Assembly: GCA_021806125.1 (NCBI GenBank) | Contig: JAJZYC010000003.1 | Location: 1-32,926, forward strand | DNA from: a bacterium | GTDB lineage: Bacteria; SZUA-79; Acidulodesulfobacterales; Acidulodesulfobacteraceae | Direction of reading: 5' to 3' | Length of the DNA stretch: 32,926 nucleotides | Shown here: positions 14,458 through 25,053 of the stretch, piece after piece | Position numbering within the stretch: the first letter of the stretch is position 1 | Layout: the number at the start of each line of letters is the position of its first letter | Notes under the pieces: generated by a model | What the model saw: only the letters and a program-made list of their open reading frames with translations | The model's database searches: none | What the model was told of the DNA's origin: nothing | Program-made: the position numbers and the translations under genes

Positions 14458-17137
14458 TCAAAACCTCCGACATTATGTTGCCTGCTATATTTTCTATATC
14501 GCCGAACTTCAAAACTGAAGGGGCTCCGCCCTGAGAAAAGTCTTTTTTGCCTCCTCCTTTTCCGCCGACTTCCGAATTTATAAGTTTTATTATTTTAGAA
14601 GCGTCTGCAGCCCCTTCGGCTGAAATTATATAGACCAATTTTTCGTCGTTAAGGTTTGAAACAAAAATAACGGCGCTGTTCCCCGAAGGAAAATCGCTCC
14701 TTGATTTAAGTGCATTAACAAGGCCTTTCAGCTCTTCGCCAGAAACGTTTTTAAATTTCGATATAAGGTACTTAATACCGCCGGCTCCGGCAGTTTTAAA
14801 CGACCCTATAAGCCGTTCCGCTTCAAAATTATTTAATTTCGACTTAAGTTCTTCATTGGCTTTTTCTAAAAATTCGTAATCGTAGAACAGTTTAATTATT
14901 TTATTATATACGTCAGCTCTCGATGAATTTAAGAGCTTAGCTATGTTGGCTATGTTGTCTTCCTCCACGTATAAATAGTTCAGGTAATTCAAACCGGTTA
15001 CGGCTTCGATGCGCCTGATGCCGGAAGCGATAGAAGATTCTCCCGAAATTTTAAAAAAACCTATCTCCCCCGTCCTCGAAACATGCGTTCCGCCGCAAAA
15101 TTCTTTTGAAACACCGCCCATAGATACTACCCTGACTTTTTCTTCGTATTTATCGTCGAAAAAGTGCAGAGCCCCGGAATTTAAAGCCGTTTTTACGTCG
15201 AGTTCTTCGATTTTTACCTCTAAATCTGCAAAAATATATTCGTTAACAGAACTTTCTATATTTCTGATTTCATCGTCGGCAAGAGGTTTTCCGTATGAGA
15301 AATCGAACCTAAGCCTTTCCGAATCCACATAGGAACCCTGCTGCGAAACATGGCTCCCGAGAATTTTTCTAAGCGATGCTTGTAAAAGATGAACGGCGCT
15401 GTGGTTAGACGCGGTTTTTTTTCTGGTTTCTTTATCGACCGATAACTTTGCCTCTAACGGAAAAACGGGGTCGTTCAGAACGGATTCGCCTGCAGACGCG
15501 CCGCCCGTGAAAATCCTTCCATGATGCAGTATCACGCCGTTTTTGGTTTTGTAAGCGCCGGATACTGATGCCGAAAGCGAAACGTTTCCGTCCGTCCATT
15601 CTATATGCCCCTTATCTCCGGTCTGGCCGCCGCCTTCGGGATAAAACGGGGTCGAATCGGCCGTAATATAATAAAATTCGCCGTCCTCTATGGTCCGCAC
15701 CGGTTCCCCGTCTTCGCCGAATATGCCGGTAATATTTGCCGAAGCCTCGATATTCGCATATCCGGTAAAATTAGTTTTAGGGATGCCTGGGATTATATCT
15801 GGAATACCGTGTTTTTCTTTCTTCTGCTTTGAACCTTTTTTCTGTATATCCATCAGTTCGCCGAATGCTTTTAAATCTATGGATAGTCCGTTTTCTCCAG
15901 CGATATCTATCGCAAGGTCAACCGGAAACCCTTTTTCGTCGTATAATTTAAATATAAAACCGCCCGGCACCGCCTTTTCCTTTTTATTTTTCAATTCGGT
16001 AATTTTTTCTTCCAGGAGTTTAATCCCCTGTCCGACAGTATCCGTAAACTTATCGTACTCTTCGGAAATTATTTTCTCGAAAACGGTAAGTCCGTCCCTT
16101 ACTTCGGGATAAAAACCGCCCATAACTATTACTGCGGTATTGCCGAGATAAATTAAGTTTTCAAGGCTGATATTAAGCTTTAAAGCATACCTTATCAGCC
16201 TTCTTAAAATCCTTCTGAATACGTATCCTCTGCCCTCGTTGGAAGGAAACACCGATTCCGCGGATAAAAAAACAGACGTCCTTATATGGTCGCTTATAAC
16301 TCTTGCGGCCGTATCGTAGGTTTCGTCGCCGCTATTGTAGCGTTTGCCGGCGATAATGTCTATTTCGTTTATGTAAGGTATAAAAACGTCGGTATCGTAG
16401 TTGGATTTAACTCCCTGCAAAACCCTTAATATTCTCTCCAGCCCCATTCCCGTATCTATTGAAGGTTTTGGAAGTTTTGCAACGGCTCCTTCGCGGTCTT
16501 TATTGAATTCCATAAAAACAAGATTCCAGATTTCTAAATATCTTCCGCAGTCGCAGTCTATATCGCAGTCTTTATGCCCGGCCTCCGAATATCCGGTATC
16601 GAAAAATATCTCGCTCGAATATCCGCAGGGGCCGGTTTCGCCCATCTGCCAGAAATTGGTTTCGTCCCCGAGCTTGAAAATCTTTCTTTCGTCGAAGCCT
16701 ACGGTATCTTTCCATATAGAATAACCTTCATCGTCCTTAGCGTTAACGGTAACGTATATTTTATCCATATCCATTTCTATAACGTCTTTTAAAAATTCGT
16801 GCGCTAAGAGAACGGCCTCTTTTTTGAAATAATCGCCGAAAGAAAAATTTCCGAGCATTTCAAAAAAAGTGTGGTGGCGAGATGTTTTTCCGACGTTTTC
16901 AAGGTCGTTATGCTTGCCCCCGGCTCTCATACATTTTTGAACGGTTACAGCACGCGGCATAGGCGGAGATGCGGCTCCGGTAAAATAGTCCTTAAACTGG
17001 ACCATTCCGGCATTGGTAAACATAATAGAATCGTCGCCGGCAGGAATTAAAGACGAGCCTGCGACGAGTATATGTCCTTTTTCGGTAAAATATTTAATAA
17101 ATATTTCTCTTAATTCGTTCGATAATAAATTTTTCAT
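14438..17137 (-). CDS. alaS: Alanyl-tRNA synthetase
   Basis: LREIFIKYFTEKGHILVAGSSLIPAGDDSIMFTNAGMVQFKDYFTG...TSRHHTFFEMLGNFSFGDYF...NHSAVHLLQASLRKILGSHVSQQGS...CGGTHVSRTGEIG. Confidence 0.98.
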   Translation of the reverse strand: MKNLLSNELREIFIKYFTEKGHILVAGSSLIPAGDDSIMFTNAGMVQFKDYFTGAASPPMPRAVTVQKCMRAGGKHNDLENVGKTSRHHTFFEMLGNFSFGDYFKKEAVLLAHEFLKDVIEMDMDKIYVTVNAKDDEGYSIWKDTVGFDERKIFKLGDETNFWQMGETGPCGYSSEIFFDTGYSEAGHKDCDIDCDCGRYLEIWNLVFMEFNKDREGAVAKLPKPSIDTGMGLERILRVLQGVKSNYDTDVFIPYINEIDIIAGKRYNSGDETYDTAARVISDHIRTSVFLSAESVFPSNEGRGYVFRRILRRLIRYALKLNISLENLIYLGNTAVIVMGGFYPEVRDGLTVFEKIISEEYDKFTDTVGQGIKLLEEKITELKNKKEKAVPGGFIFKLYDEKGFPVDLAIDIAGENGLSIDLKAFGELMDIQKKGSKQKKEKHGIPDIIPGIPKTNFTGYANIEASANITGIFGEDGEPVRTIEDGEFYYITADSTPFYPEGGGQTGDKGHIEWTDGNVSLSASVSGAYKTKNGVILHHGRIFTGGASAGESVLNDPVFPLEAKLSVDKETRKKTASNHSAVHLLQASLRKILGSHVSQQGSYVDSERLRFDFSYGKPLADDEIRNIESSVNEYIFADLEVKIEELDVKTALNSGALHFFDDKYEEKVRVVSMGGVSKEFCGGTHVSRTGEIGFFKISGESSIASGIRRIEAVTGLNYLNYLYVEEDNIANIAKLLNSSRADVYNKIIKLFYDYEFLEKANEELKSKLNNFEAERLIGSFKTAGAGGIKYLISKFKNVSGEELKGLVNALKSRSDFPSGNSAVIFVSNLNDEKLVYIISAEGAADASKIIKLINSEVGGKGGGKKDFSQGGAPSVLKFGDIENIAGNIMSEVLIAKAEV

Positions 17138-17634
17138 AAATGTTTTGAGTTTAATATATCTTCGATTATTCCGGAAGAAAACCCTCTGCTCTGTAAAAAA
17201 TCGTAGAGTTTCTTTTTAAATATAAGTTCGTTCTCCCTGTACTTTATCAGCGAAACTTTCTTTTTGTCTATTGCTTTAAGCGCCGCGCCGCGTTCCTCGT
17301 CTTCGGCGTAGAACTTTTCCATAAGTTCGCTTATAAGGCTTTTATTTATTCCTTTTTTGTATAATTCGTAGCTTAATTTTATCTTACCTATAAGCCTGTT
17401 TTTACCGTTCTCTATGAGCCGTCCGGCAAACGCCTCGTCGTTTAAATATCCGTATTCTTTTAATTTTTTAACCGCCCTGCCGGTATCCTCGGTCGAAAAT
17501 CCTTTTTTTATAAGCTTTTCGACAATCTGTTTTTCGGAATACGTCCTTGCCGAAATAAGCTTCAGAGAATAATCCTCAGACGTTCCGAGGGCTTTAGACT
17601 TTCTTTTAGAAATATTTTTCTGCGATACTTTCAA
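17134..17634 (-). CDS. recX: Regulatory protein RecX
   Basis: SLKLISARTYSEKQIVEKLIKKGFSTEDTGRAVKKLKEYGYLNDEAFAGRLIENG; lies between alaS and recA/pilT. Confidence 0.88.
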   Translation of the reverse strand: MKVSQKNISKRKSKALGTSEDYSLKLISARTYSEKQIVEKLIKKGFSTEDTGRAVKKLKEYGYLNDEAFAGRLIENGKNRLIGKIKLSYELYKKGINKSLISELMEKFYAEDEERGAALKAIDKKKVSLIKYRENELIFKKKLYDFLQSRGFSSGIIEDILNSKHL

Positions 17635-17671
17635 ATTAAGCGCTCCGAACTGTAGGGTCAGCCCTTTAACT

Positions 17672-18964
17672 TTAAGTAGTCCAGTAAGAGCTTGAACCGC
17701 CGGAAAGGGAACCGGCGTCTGCCGCTCCCGAACCGGATGCCTGCCCCGAAGACGGCTGCTGCGGCCGGCCGGAATGTTGAACGCGGCCCGCCTCCGGTTC
17801 TGCGTCCGAGCCTATGCCCTGATTTATGCCTTCGCTGGAAGAATTTACCCCGGATATCAAAAGGGCAAGGTCGTTGGGAGAGGTAGATTCGGATAAAGCA
17901 TCTTCGTAAGTTATTAACCCTGCCTTATAAAAATTATAAAGCGACTGGTCGAAAGTCTGCATTCCGTACTGAATATTTCCGCTTTTTATATAATCTCTTA
18001 TGCTTGCCGTTTTGTCTTCGTTAGCAATGCATTCTTTTATAGTCTCTGTCCCGAGCATTATTTCTATTGAAGGAAGCCGCCCTTTTTTATCGGCTCTGAT
18101 TATGAGCCTCTGCGATATTACGGCTGAAATAACGGAGGCAAGCTGTATTCTTATCTGTTTTTGCTGATACGGCGGAAAAACCGCTATAATTCGGTTAATA
18201 GTTTCCTGTGCATCAAGGGTATGGAGCGTACTCATAACGAGATGCCCGGTTTCGGCGGCAGTTATTGCCGTTTCTATAGTTTCGAGGTCGCGCATTTCGC
18301 CGACGAGGATAACGTCGGGGTCCTGCCTCAGCGCTTCCCTCAGGCCGTGGGAAAAGGAATAAACGTCCATACCGAGTTCCCGCTGGTTTATTGCGGCTTT
18401 TATATCTTTATGAAGATATTCTATAGGGTCTTCCACGGTTATGATGTTAACCGGCTTGTTGTTGTTGATATAATCTATCATAGAGGCAAGCGTAGTCGAT
18501 TTTCCGCTTCCGGTAATACCCGTAACGAGTATAAGCCCTCTCTCTTTAAGGGCGATTGACTTGATTATTTTAGGAAGATTAAGCGAGTCGAAAGCCGGAA
18601 TGTCAAACGCAATATATCTCATTGCAATGCTTAACGAATTTCTCTGGGAATATATATTTACCCTGAATCTACCGACTTCGGACAGGCTGTAGGCAAGATC
18701 GACATCCCTGTTATCCTGAAATACTTTAAGCTGATGTTTATCCATCATACTTCCGGCTATTTTTTCGATTACTTCCTTAGACATTATGCCGAAACTTTCC
18801 TGCCGGTAAATATCGCCGTCTATTCTAAAAATAGGATAAGTATTTACCTTAAGATGGATATCCGAAGCCCCTTGAGCTACCGCAGTTTTTAAGATAGTTT
18901 CTATAAGTGACTGCCGTTCTGCGGACTGATAAGATTGATTGGATTGAACCGATTCTTCGCTCAT
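17672..18964 (-). CDS. pilT: Type IV pilus retraction ATPase PilT-like
   Basis: GASDIHLKVNTYPIFRIDG...LVTGITGSGKSTTLASMIDYIN...ITVEDPIEYLH...GLREALRQDPDVILVGEMRDLETIETAITAAETGHLVMSTLHT; Ser/Gly/Gln-rich C-terminal tail. Confidence 0.95.
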   Translation of the reverse strand: MSEESVQSNQSYQSAERQSLIETILKTAVAQGASDIHLKVNTYPIFRIDGDIYRQESFGIMSKEVIEKIAGSMMDKHQLKVFQDNRDVDLAYSLSEVGRFRVNIYSQRNSLSIAMRYIAFDIPAFDSLNLPKIIKSIALKERGLILVTGITGSGKSTTLASMIDYINNNKPVNIITVEDPIEYLHKDIKAAINQRELGMDVYSFSHGLREALRQDPDVILVGEMRDLETIETAITAAETGHLVMSTLHTLDAQETINRIIAVFPPYQQKQIRIQLASVISAVISQRLIIRADKKGRLPSIEIMLGTETIKECIANEDKTASIRDYIKSGNIQYGMQTFDQSLYNFYKAGLITYEDALSESTSPNDLALLISGVNSSSEGINQGIGSDAEPEAGRVQHSGRPQQPSSGQASGSGAADAGSLSGGSSSYWTT

Positions 18965-18994
18965 TTTAACTATATTTATTCAAGTTATATTTCT

Positions 18995-20065
18995 TTATGC
19001 CTTAAGATTAAATTTGTCTAAAATTTTAGAATATATCTCGTCGCGAAGCGCCGGATTGTTTTTCAGGGTTTCTTTGGCGGCTTCCCTGCCCTGCCCTAAT
19101 CTTTCTTTGCCGTAGCTGAACCATGTTCCCGATTTTTCTATAATGCCGTTTTCGGAACTGAGATCGACTATATCGCCTTCCAAGGATATTCCGCTGTCGT
19201 AAATTATGTCGAATTCCGCCTCTTTAAATGGGGGGGCGACTTTATTTTTTACTATTCTCGCTTTAGTGCGCGAACCTACGACCTCGTCTCCTTTTTTGAT
19301 TGAACCTATTCTTCTTATGTCTATTCGGACGGAAGCATAAAATTTAAGGGCGTTGCCTCCGGTGGTAGTTTCGGGAGAACCGAACATAACGCCTATTTTC
19401 ATTCTTATCTGATTGATAAATATAACGGATGTGTTCGATTTCGCAATTGCCGAAGTAAGTTTTCTCAACGCCTGCGACATAAGGCGGGCTTGAAGCCCCA
19501 TATGCGCATCGCCCATATCGCCTTCTATCTCGGCCTTGGGAACAAGAGCGGCAACCGAGTCTATAACTAAAACATCGATAGAACCGGACCTCACGAGAGA
19601 ATCGGCTATTTCCAAAGCTTCTTCGCCTGTGCCGGGCTGGGAAATTATAAGTTCGTCCACGTTTACACCGATTTTTTTTGCGTATTTTAAATCTAAGGCG
19701 TGTTCTGCATCGATAAAGGCGGCGATACCGCCTTTTTTTTGGGCCTGAGCGACGATTTGAAGGGTAAGGGTAGTTTTTCCCGAGGATTCAGGACCGAATA
19801 TCTCGATAACTCTTCCTTTAGGTATTCCTCCGATACCGAGGGCAATATCTAATGACAGAGAACCAGTAGGAATAGACTGAATATCCTCAGCCGGCGGTTT
19901 TCCGCCGAGTTTCATTACAGCTCCGGCTCCGAACTGCTTTTCTATCTGGGCAATAGCAAGGTCTAACGCTTTTATTTTCTGCTCATGCATAGGCTGTTCC
20001 TTAACTTTATTTTCTGACAGGGACGGACTCGAGTCTCCCTTATTGCCGCCGGATTTTAACGCCAT
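18995..20065 (-). CDS. recA: Recombinase RecA
   Basis: [22 protein letters not shown]...[17 protein letters not shown]...FIDAEHALD...[34 protein letters not shown]. Confidence 0.99.
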   Translation of the reverse strand: MALKSGGNKGDSSPSLSENKVKEQPMHEQKIKALDLAIAQIEKQFGAGAVMKLGGKPPAEDIQSIPTGSLSLDIALGIGGIPKGRVIEIFGPESSGKTTLTLQIVAQAQKKGGIAAFIDAEHALDLKYAKKIGVNVDELIISQPGTGEEALEIADSLVRSGSIDVLVIDSVAALVPKAEIEGDMGDAHMGLQARLMSQALRKLTSAIAKSNTSVIFINQIRMKIGVMFGSPETTTGGNALKFYASVRIDIRRIGSIKKGDEVVGSRTKARIVKNKVAPPFKEAEFDIIYDSGISLEGDIVDLSSENGIIEKSGTWFSYGKERLGQGREAAKETLKNNPALRDEIYSKILDKFNLKA

Positions 20066-20148
20066 AATTATTCCTTCCTTTTCTTATTTTATTTTTTTTA
20101 TTTAAAAGTTATATATCAAAAAAGAAATATTATCAAGTTAAATTATTG

Positions 20149-21432
20149 TTACGTTTTTATTAAAGACTGCGGCGTCCCGCTTACAAGGCGGTATATCCAG
20201 AACAACGCCATTTTTGCCGTATATGCTTTAACGTCTAAGCGGGAACCGGAAAACGAATATTTTCTTACTTCTTTTACTTTGGAACTGGAAAGTGCTATGA
20301 AAACCGTCCCTACGGGATAATTATCGTATTCCGTTTTGGGTCCGGCAAATCCGGTTACCGCAATACCTATGTCGGCCTTTGCATTTTCTCTCGCTTTTTC
20401 CGCCATTTCTATAGCACATTTATCCGATACCGCGCCCTCTTTTTCTATAACCGCTTTATCTACTCCAAGAAGAGCGGTTTTTGCGTAATCGGAATACACC
20501 ACGCCGCCGTAAACGAAATAAGCCGAAGCCCCCGGCAAATCCGTAAGCTTATCCGAAATATAACCGCCGGTAAGCGATTCCGCAACTGCAATCTTTATAC
20601 CGTTTTCTTTTAGAAGATACGAGCATACTATATTAAGTTCGTCATCGTCGAAACCGTAAAGATAGTCTTTAAAAATTTCGCCGACTTTATTGTCCAGCGA
20701 CTTTACGTTTTCGTTAAGTTTCTGGGTAGAAACGCCGTTGACGGCGGCGGACACGATGAATTCGCCGTATGAAAATTCATAATCAAGGCCACACTCGGCA
20801 GTTTTTTTTAATTTTTCGAAAAGAATTTCGAATTCTTTTTCCTTTAAGCCAAAAAGCTTATATTTCCTTAATCTGACAAAATAATTAATGCCGAGCTTAC
20901 CGAGCATTTTTCCGAGTATATGATTCTTAAACATATTTACGGCATTTTTAGTTTCAAGCGGCATAGCCGCAAAAAATATAGGCTCGGTCAGATAAAAACC
21001 GGAAATTCCGGAATTCTGGTTAGGTACAATAAAAGAATGTTCTGGAAAATAACAGGCTTTTTCATCGGAATTGCCGAAAACTTTCTTTTCGGATTCATAA
21101 ACAAGGGCCATTAAATCTGCGGCATCTTTGCTTCTGACAAGTTCTCTCTTAAAAACCGCGGAAACGGTATCGCGGGTTAAAGAAACACCCTCTTTCATTC
21201 CCCCGCATACTATAACGAAAGAATCTCCGGACGCCATATAAGACATTACTTTATATATGCCGTCTCTCTGGCTTTCAGGCATTATAACGGCTTCTTTAAA
21301 CCCCAAACCGTAATTTGAAAGCACGTCGGAAAGGTCTTTTATAATCTCTCCCGCTCCAGCAAAATTATGGTTATCTGATATAACAAGGATTTTAATATCT
21401 TTATGCTCTTTGTCTTTATTTTCCATGTTCAA
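20149..21432 (-). CDS. cinA: CinA-like protein with degenerate N-terminal domain and intact C-terminal (PncC-like) amidohydrolase domain
   Basis: C-terminus: GIKIAVAESLTGGYISDKLTDLPGASAYFVYGGVVYSDYAKTALLGV...ADIGIAVTGFAGP...PVGTVFIAL. N-terminal half has CinA length and layout but lacks the usual GGLGPTxDDxT. Confidence 0.88.
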   Translation of the reverse strand: MNMENKDKEHKDIKILVISDNHNFAGAGEIIKDLSDVLSNYGLGFKEAVIMPESQRDGIYKVMSYMASGDSFVIVCGGMKEGVSLTRDTVSAVFKRELVRSKDAADLMALVYESEKKVFGNSDEKACYFPEHSFIVPNQNSGISGFYLTEPIFFAAMPLETKNAVNMFKNHILGKMLGKLGINYFVRLRKYKLFGLKEKEFEILFEKLKKTAECGLDYEFSYGEFIVSAAVNGVSTQKLNENVKSLDNKVGEIFKDYLYGFDDDELNIVCSYLLKENGIKIAVAESLTGGYISDKLTDLPGASAYFVYGGVVYSDYAKTALLGVDKAVIEKEGAVSDKCAIEMAEKARENAKADIGIAVTGFAGPKTEYDNYPVGTVFIALSSSKVKEVRKYSFSGSRLDVKAYTAKMALFWIYRLVSGTPQSLIKT

Positions 21433-21509
21433 GATTTAGTCTATACTGTTCTTTATACGATTCAGGATATTATTTTAACATTTTTTCTATAAAAAGGTAA
21501 AATCTACGC

Positions 21510-22016
21510 TCAAAATCCTGCTATAACTATTATTATAAAACGCAAAACTATCAAGGAGAAAACGGCGGCGGCAAGGTCGTCGAGCATAATGCCTAATCCG
21601 CCCTTGACTTTTTTGTCGATTATTCCGATAGGAAAAGGTTTCAATATATCGAAGAAACGGAATAACGCCAGCCCGCATAACGCATATATAAAAAGGTGAA
21701 AAAAAGAAAAACGCATCCATAACAGCCCCGCCGCAACCGAAAGATATCCCAGCACTTCGTCTATTACGACAAAAGGCGGGTCGGCGATGCCCGATATTTT
21801 TTCCGCCTTGGACGAGAAATAAACCCCCGAAATAAATATAAAAAGGCAGAGCGCTAAATAATAAAAAGGATTTAAAAACCTTAACAGCAGTATATATAAT
21901 AAAAATGCCGCAACGGAACCGGCAGTACCAGGGCCGTATGGAAAAAACCCGGCATAAAAAAAGGAAGATATTAAAATAGAAATGTTTCGGATATCTAAAT
22001 TTTTATATTTTTTCAT
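21510..22016 (-). CDS. pgpA: Phosphatidylglycerophosphatase A
   Basis: GFFPYGPGTAGSVAAFLLY...ADPPFVVIDEVLGYLSVAAGL...FDILKPFPIGIIDKKVKGGLGIMLDDLAAAV. Confidence 0.95.
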   Translation of the reverse strand: MKKYKNLDIRNISILISSFFYAGFFPYGPGTAGSVAAFLLYILLLRFLNPFYYLALCLFIFISGVYFSSKAEKISGIADPPFVVIDEVLGYLSVAAGLLWMRFSFFHLFIYALCGLALFRFFDILKPFPIGIIDKKVKGGLGIMLDDLAAAVFSLIVLRFIIIVIAGF

Positions 22017-22019
22017 TTT

Positions 22020-23132
22020 TTAAGACTGAAATTTGTATCTTCTCATAGATATATTTAAAAGTATAGCCGCCGCCGACATATCGACCACTAGCGACGTCCC
22101 TCCGTAGCTGAAAAAAGGAAGCGGAACGCCCACGACCGGCAAAAGCCCTACCGTCATATACATATTTATTATAGCATGAAACGTAATAATGCCTAGGGCG
22201 CCTCCGCCTAGAAGAAATCCCTGCAGCTTTTTTGCCCTGTAAACTATTTTAAAGCCCCTTATTATTACAATAAAATATAGCGCTATAAGAACCAGCCCGC
22301 CTAAAAAACCAAACTGCTGCATAAACGTAGAAAATATAAAATCGGTGTGTTTCGCCGGCAAAAAATCTAAAGTGCTCTGAGAACCGTTACCGAACCCGTC
22401 TCCAAAAAACCTCCCCGCCCCGACCGCGATTTCCGACTGGATAATGTTATATCCGGCTCCCAGATAATCTTTGGCAGGATGTAAAAATATAAGTATTCTG
22501 CTTTTTTGATAGGGTTTTAACCTGAACCACAAAAGCGGACCGACGACCAGCGCAATTCCGGCAAGAACGGCCATAGAACTTTTTTTGATTCCGGCAAGAA
22601 AAACCATAATAAAACCGATAAATAAAACGATAAGCGCCGTACCTAAATCGGGCTCTTTTGCTATAAGCAGAACCGGTATGATAATTACTATAAAAGGAAC
22701 GATAAGCCCTTTAAGGGAATAGCCTTTTTTATTTTCATACGACGTAAAGTACTTGGCAAGGGCAAATATTAAGCCTATTTTCATGAGTTCGGACGGCTGG
22801 AACGAAAACATGCCCAGAGAAATCCACCTTGAGGCTCCGTGGGTAATTCTGCCCTTTAACAGTACGACCGTAATAAATATTAAAATAAAGCCGTAAATAT
22901 AATAGGCGGCTTCTATAAGCGTATTATAATCGATAGTTATTATTACGGACATTATAAAGAAAGATATTACAAACCATATAATCTGCTTTATTACGTAGGG
23001 GTCGAGGAAATCCTTGTGGTTTAAGCTCAAAGAACCGTAAAGATTTATAATGCCTATGACGGATATTAAAATAACCGTGAAAAACATTATAAAATCAAAA
23101 TTTTTAGCGTACTGATTATCCAATATTTTCAT
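22020..23132 (-). CDS. rodA: Rod shape-determining peptidoglycan polymerase RodA (SEDS)
   Basis: INLYGSLSLNHK...FSFQPSELMKIGLIFALAKYF...AKEPDLGTALIVLFIGFIMVFLAG...QSEIAVGAGRFFGDGFGNGSQSTLDFLPAKHTDFIFS...PLPFFSYGGTSLV. Confidence 0.98.
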   Translation of the reverse strand: MKILDNQYAKNFDFIMFFTVILISVIGIINLYGSLSLNHKDFLDPYVIKQIIWFVISFFIMSVIITIDYNTLIEAAYYIYGFILIFITVVLLKGRITHGASRWISLGMFSFQPSELMKIGLIFALAKYFTSYENKKGYSLKGLIVPFIVIIIPVLLIAKEPDLGTALIVLFIGFIMVFLAGIKKSSMAVLAGIALVVGPLLWFRLKPYQKSRILIFLHPAKDYLGAGYNIIQSEIAVGAGRFFGDGFGNGSQSTLDFLPAKHTDFIFSTFMQQFGFLGGLVLIALYFIVIIRGFKIVYRAKKLQGFLLGGGALGIITFHAIINMYMTVGLLPVVGVPLPFFSYGGTSLVVDMSAAAILLNISMRRYKFQS

Positions 23133-23133
23133 A

Positions 23134-25050
23134 TTAAAAACTCGTATATATAAAGCTCGGCAGTTTGCTTTTGTTTTTCCCGCCTTTTTTGCCTTTTTCG
23201 TTTTTTTTATGCAGAGGCGGCTTCCATAAGCCTTTTTGCTCTAAATATTTTTCGACGATTTTTTTAGCTATGACCGCCGCGTTCGCTCCGAGAAATCTTG
23301 CATGCATATCCAATACCACGACGGCTATTTTAGGGTCATTCAAAGGAGCAAATCCCACGAACCATGCATTATCGCGGTATTTTCTCGGTATATATTTTAT
23401 ATCGTAAATAGAATATGTTTTTGAAATAATCTGGGCTGTTCCGGTTTTACCGCAAAATTTTATGCCTTTTATTCTTGCGTTTATCGCCGTTCCGTAATTC
23501 TTGCTTACGACGCCGCAAAGACCCTTTTTAACGGCGTTAAGATATTTTTGTTTTATATTTATGCGGCGGACGAATTTGGGCTTCATTTCTTTCAATATCT
23601 TTCCGTTCCAAGACACTATCTTTTGCAAAAGAAACGGCCTGTAAAGATTTCCGCCGTTGGCTATAGCACTGTATGCCATCAAAAGCTGTATGGGAGACAC
23701 CAGGTCGTAACTCTGTCCTATGATTGCGGAAAGGGTTGAACCTTTATACCAACGGCTGTGATACCTTTTATAGACAAGCCGCTTGGTCGGTATGAATCCC
23801 GGATTTTCGTCTGGAAGGTCTATTCCGGTTTTCTCCCCCAAGCCTAACCTATGGGCGTAATCCGCAAGCTGATCTATGCCTATCCTGACCCCTATAGAAT
23901 AAAAATATGTATCCACGGATTCCGCAATCGCCCTGTAAAGGTTTACTTTAGAATTTTGATTCGGATTCCAGTTATAAAATACGGCATTACCCAATTTAAA
24001 AGTCGGACCGGAATAAATTTTTTCTTCGGGCGTGATGAGATGCAAAGACAAAGCAGCAAGAGAAGCAACCGCTTTAAAAGTCGAACCGGGGGCAAGAGCA
24101 TTCTGAATACCTTTGTTCTGCAAAGGATGTTCGTCGTTGTTTATAATTGAATCCCAGTGCTTTCTGCTTATGCCCTCCGAAAAATAAAAAGGATTAAAAG
24201 ACGGCGTAGATACCATAGCCAGAATCTTTCCGTTTTTGGGATTCACCGCGATTACTGCGCCCTCCCTTTTTTTCATAAGCTTGTACGCAAGTTTTTGCAG
24301 GGAAAAATCGAGCGTGGTATATAAATTCGCACCCATAACCGGCTTTTTGACGACTATATTGCCTATGGGTTCGCCTTTGGAATTCACGACGATTCTTTTT
24401 TCGCCGTCTTTGCCGTGCAGATATTTTTGATAGTAATACTCCAGTCCGGTTTCTCCTATAATATCGGACGAGTTAAGATAACCGTACTTTTTTTCTTTTA
24501 ACTCCGTCGAAGATACCGGCCCGACGTATCCGAAAATCTGGGCGCCCATTTTCCCAAATGGATAATGTCTTATAGGAATTTTTGCTATAAAAAAACCCTT
24601 CAGAAAGAGCTTGTTCACCTCAAACTTAGAAAGTTCTTTAATCGAAATATTGCGGATTAAAATAATAGGCTCGTAGGGAGGCAAAAATTCTTCTTTTTTT
24701 ACTTTTTGTAAAATCTTTCTATAGTTTTTATGCATTAAACCCGCAAGGAACTTGAACTCCGTTTTCTTTTTTTTTACGCGCGATAAAATAACGGCGATAT
24801 TAAACGAAGATTCGTTATCTACGAATATTTTACCGCTTTTAGAAAGTATATCGCCTCTAGGAGCGGTAAGATAAATTACTCTTGTAGCATTATCTTTCGC
24901 CAGTTTGTAATAGTAGCCGCCTTCGACAATCTGCAGATAAAAAAGCCGGACGATTAATATTGCAAGGAGTATCGTAACGATAACCGCAAGTAAATTAATC
25001 CTGTTTTTCTGCCCCTTTAATATTCCGTTTTCGTTATATTGAGACGACAT
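23134..25050 (-). CDS. mrdA: Penicillin-binding protein 2
   Basis: TAPRGDILSKSGKIFVDN...NALAPGSTFKAVASL (SxxK)...SVDTYFYSIG...KFCGKTGTAQ; adjacent to rodA. Confidence 0.98.
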   Translation of the reverse strand: MSSQYNENGILKGQKNRINLLAVIVTILLAILIVRLFYLQIVEGGYYYKLAKDNATRVIYLTAPRGDILSKSGKIFVDNESSFNIAVILSRVKKKKTEFKFLAGLMHKNYRKILQKVKKEEFLPPYEPIILIRNISIKELSKFEVNKLFLKGFFIAKIPIRHYPFGKMGAQIFGYVGPVSSTELKEKKYGYLNSSDIIGETGLEYYYQKYLHGKDGEKRIVVNSKGEPIGNIVVKKPVMGANLYTTLDFSLQKLAYKLMKKREGAVIAVNPKNGKILAMVSTPSFNPFYFSEGISRKHWDSIINNDEHPLQNKGIQNALAPGSTFKAVASLAALSLHLITPEEKIYSGPTFKLGNAVFYNWNPNQNSKVNLYRAIAESVDTYFYSIGVRIGIDQLADYAHRLGLGEKTGIDLPDENPGFIPTKRLVYKRYHSRWYKGSTLSAIIGQSYDLVSPIQLLMAYSAIANGGNLYRPFLLQKIVSWNGKILKEMKPKFVRRINIKQKYLNAVKKGLCGVVSKNYGTAINARIKGIKFCGKTGTAQIISKTYSIYDIKYIPRKYRDNAWFVGFAPLNDPKIAVVVLDMHARFLGANAAVIAKKIVEKYLEQKGLWKPPLHKKNEKGKKGGKNKSKLPSFIYTSF

Positions 25051-25053
25051 ATT

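Noticed and set aside
15690-16112. Plus-strand ORFs opposite alaS (also 15009-15332, 16401-16724)
   Set aside because: Antisense to conserved alaS sequence with Ser/Pro-rich composition; artefacts of codon usage on the coding strand.
20066-20148. Possible LexA/SOS box upstream of recA
   Set aside because: No CTGT-N8-ACAG, GAAC-N4-GTTC or other clear palindrome could be seen in the intergenic region.
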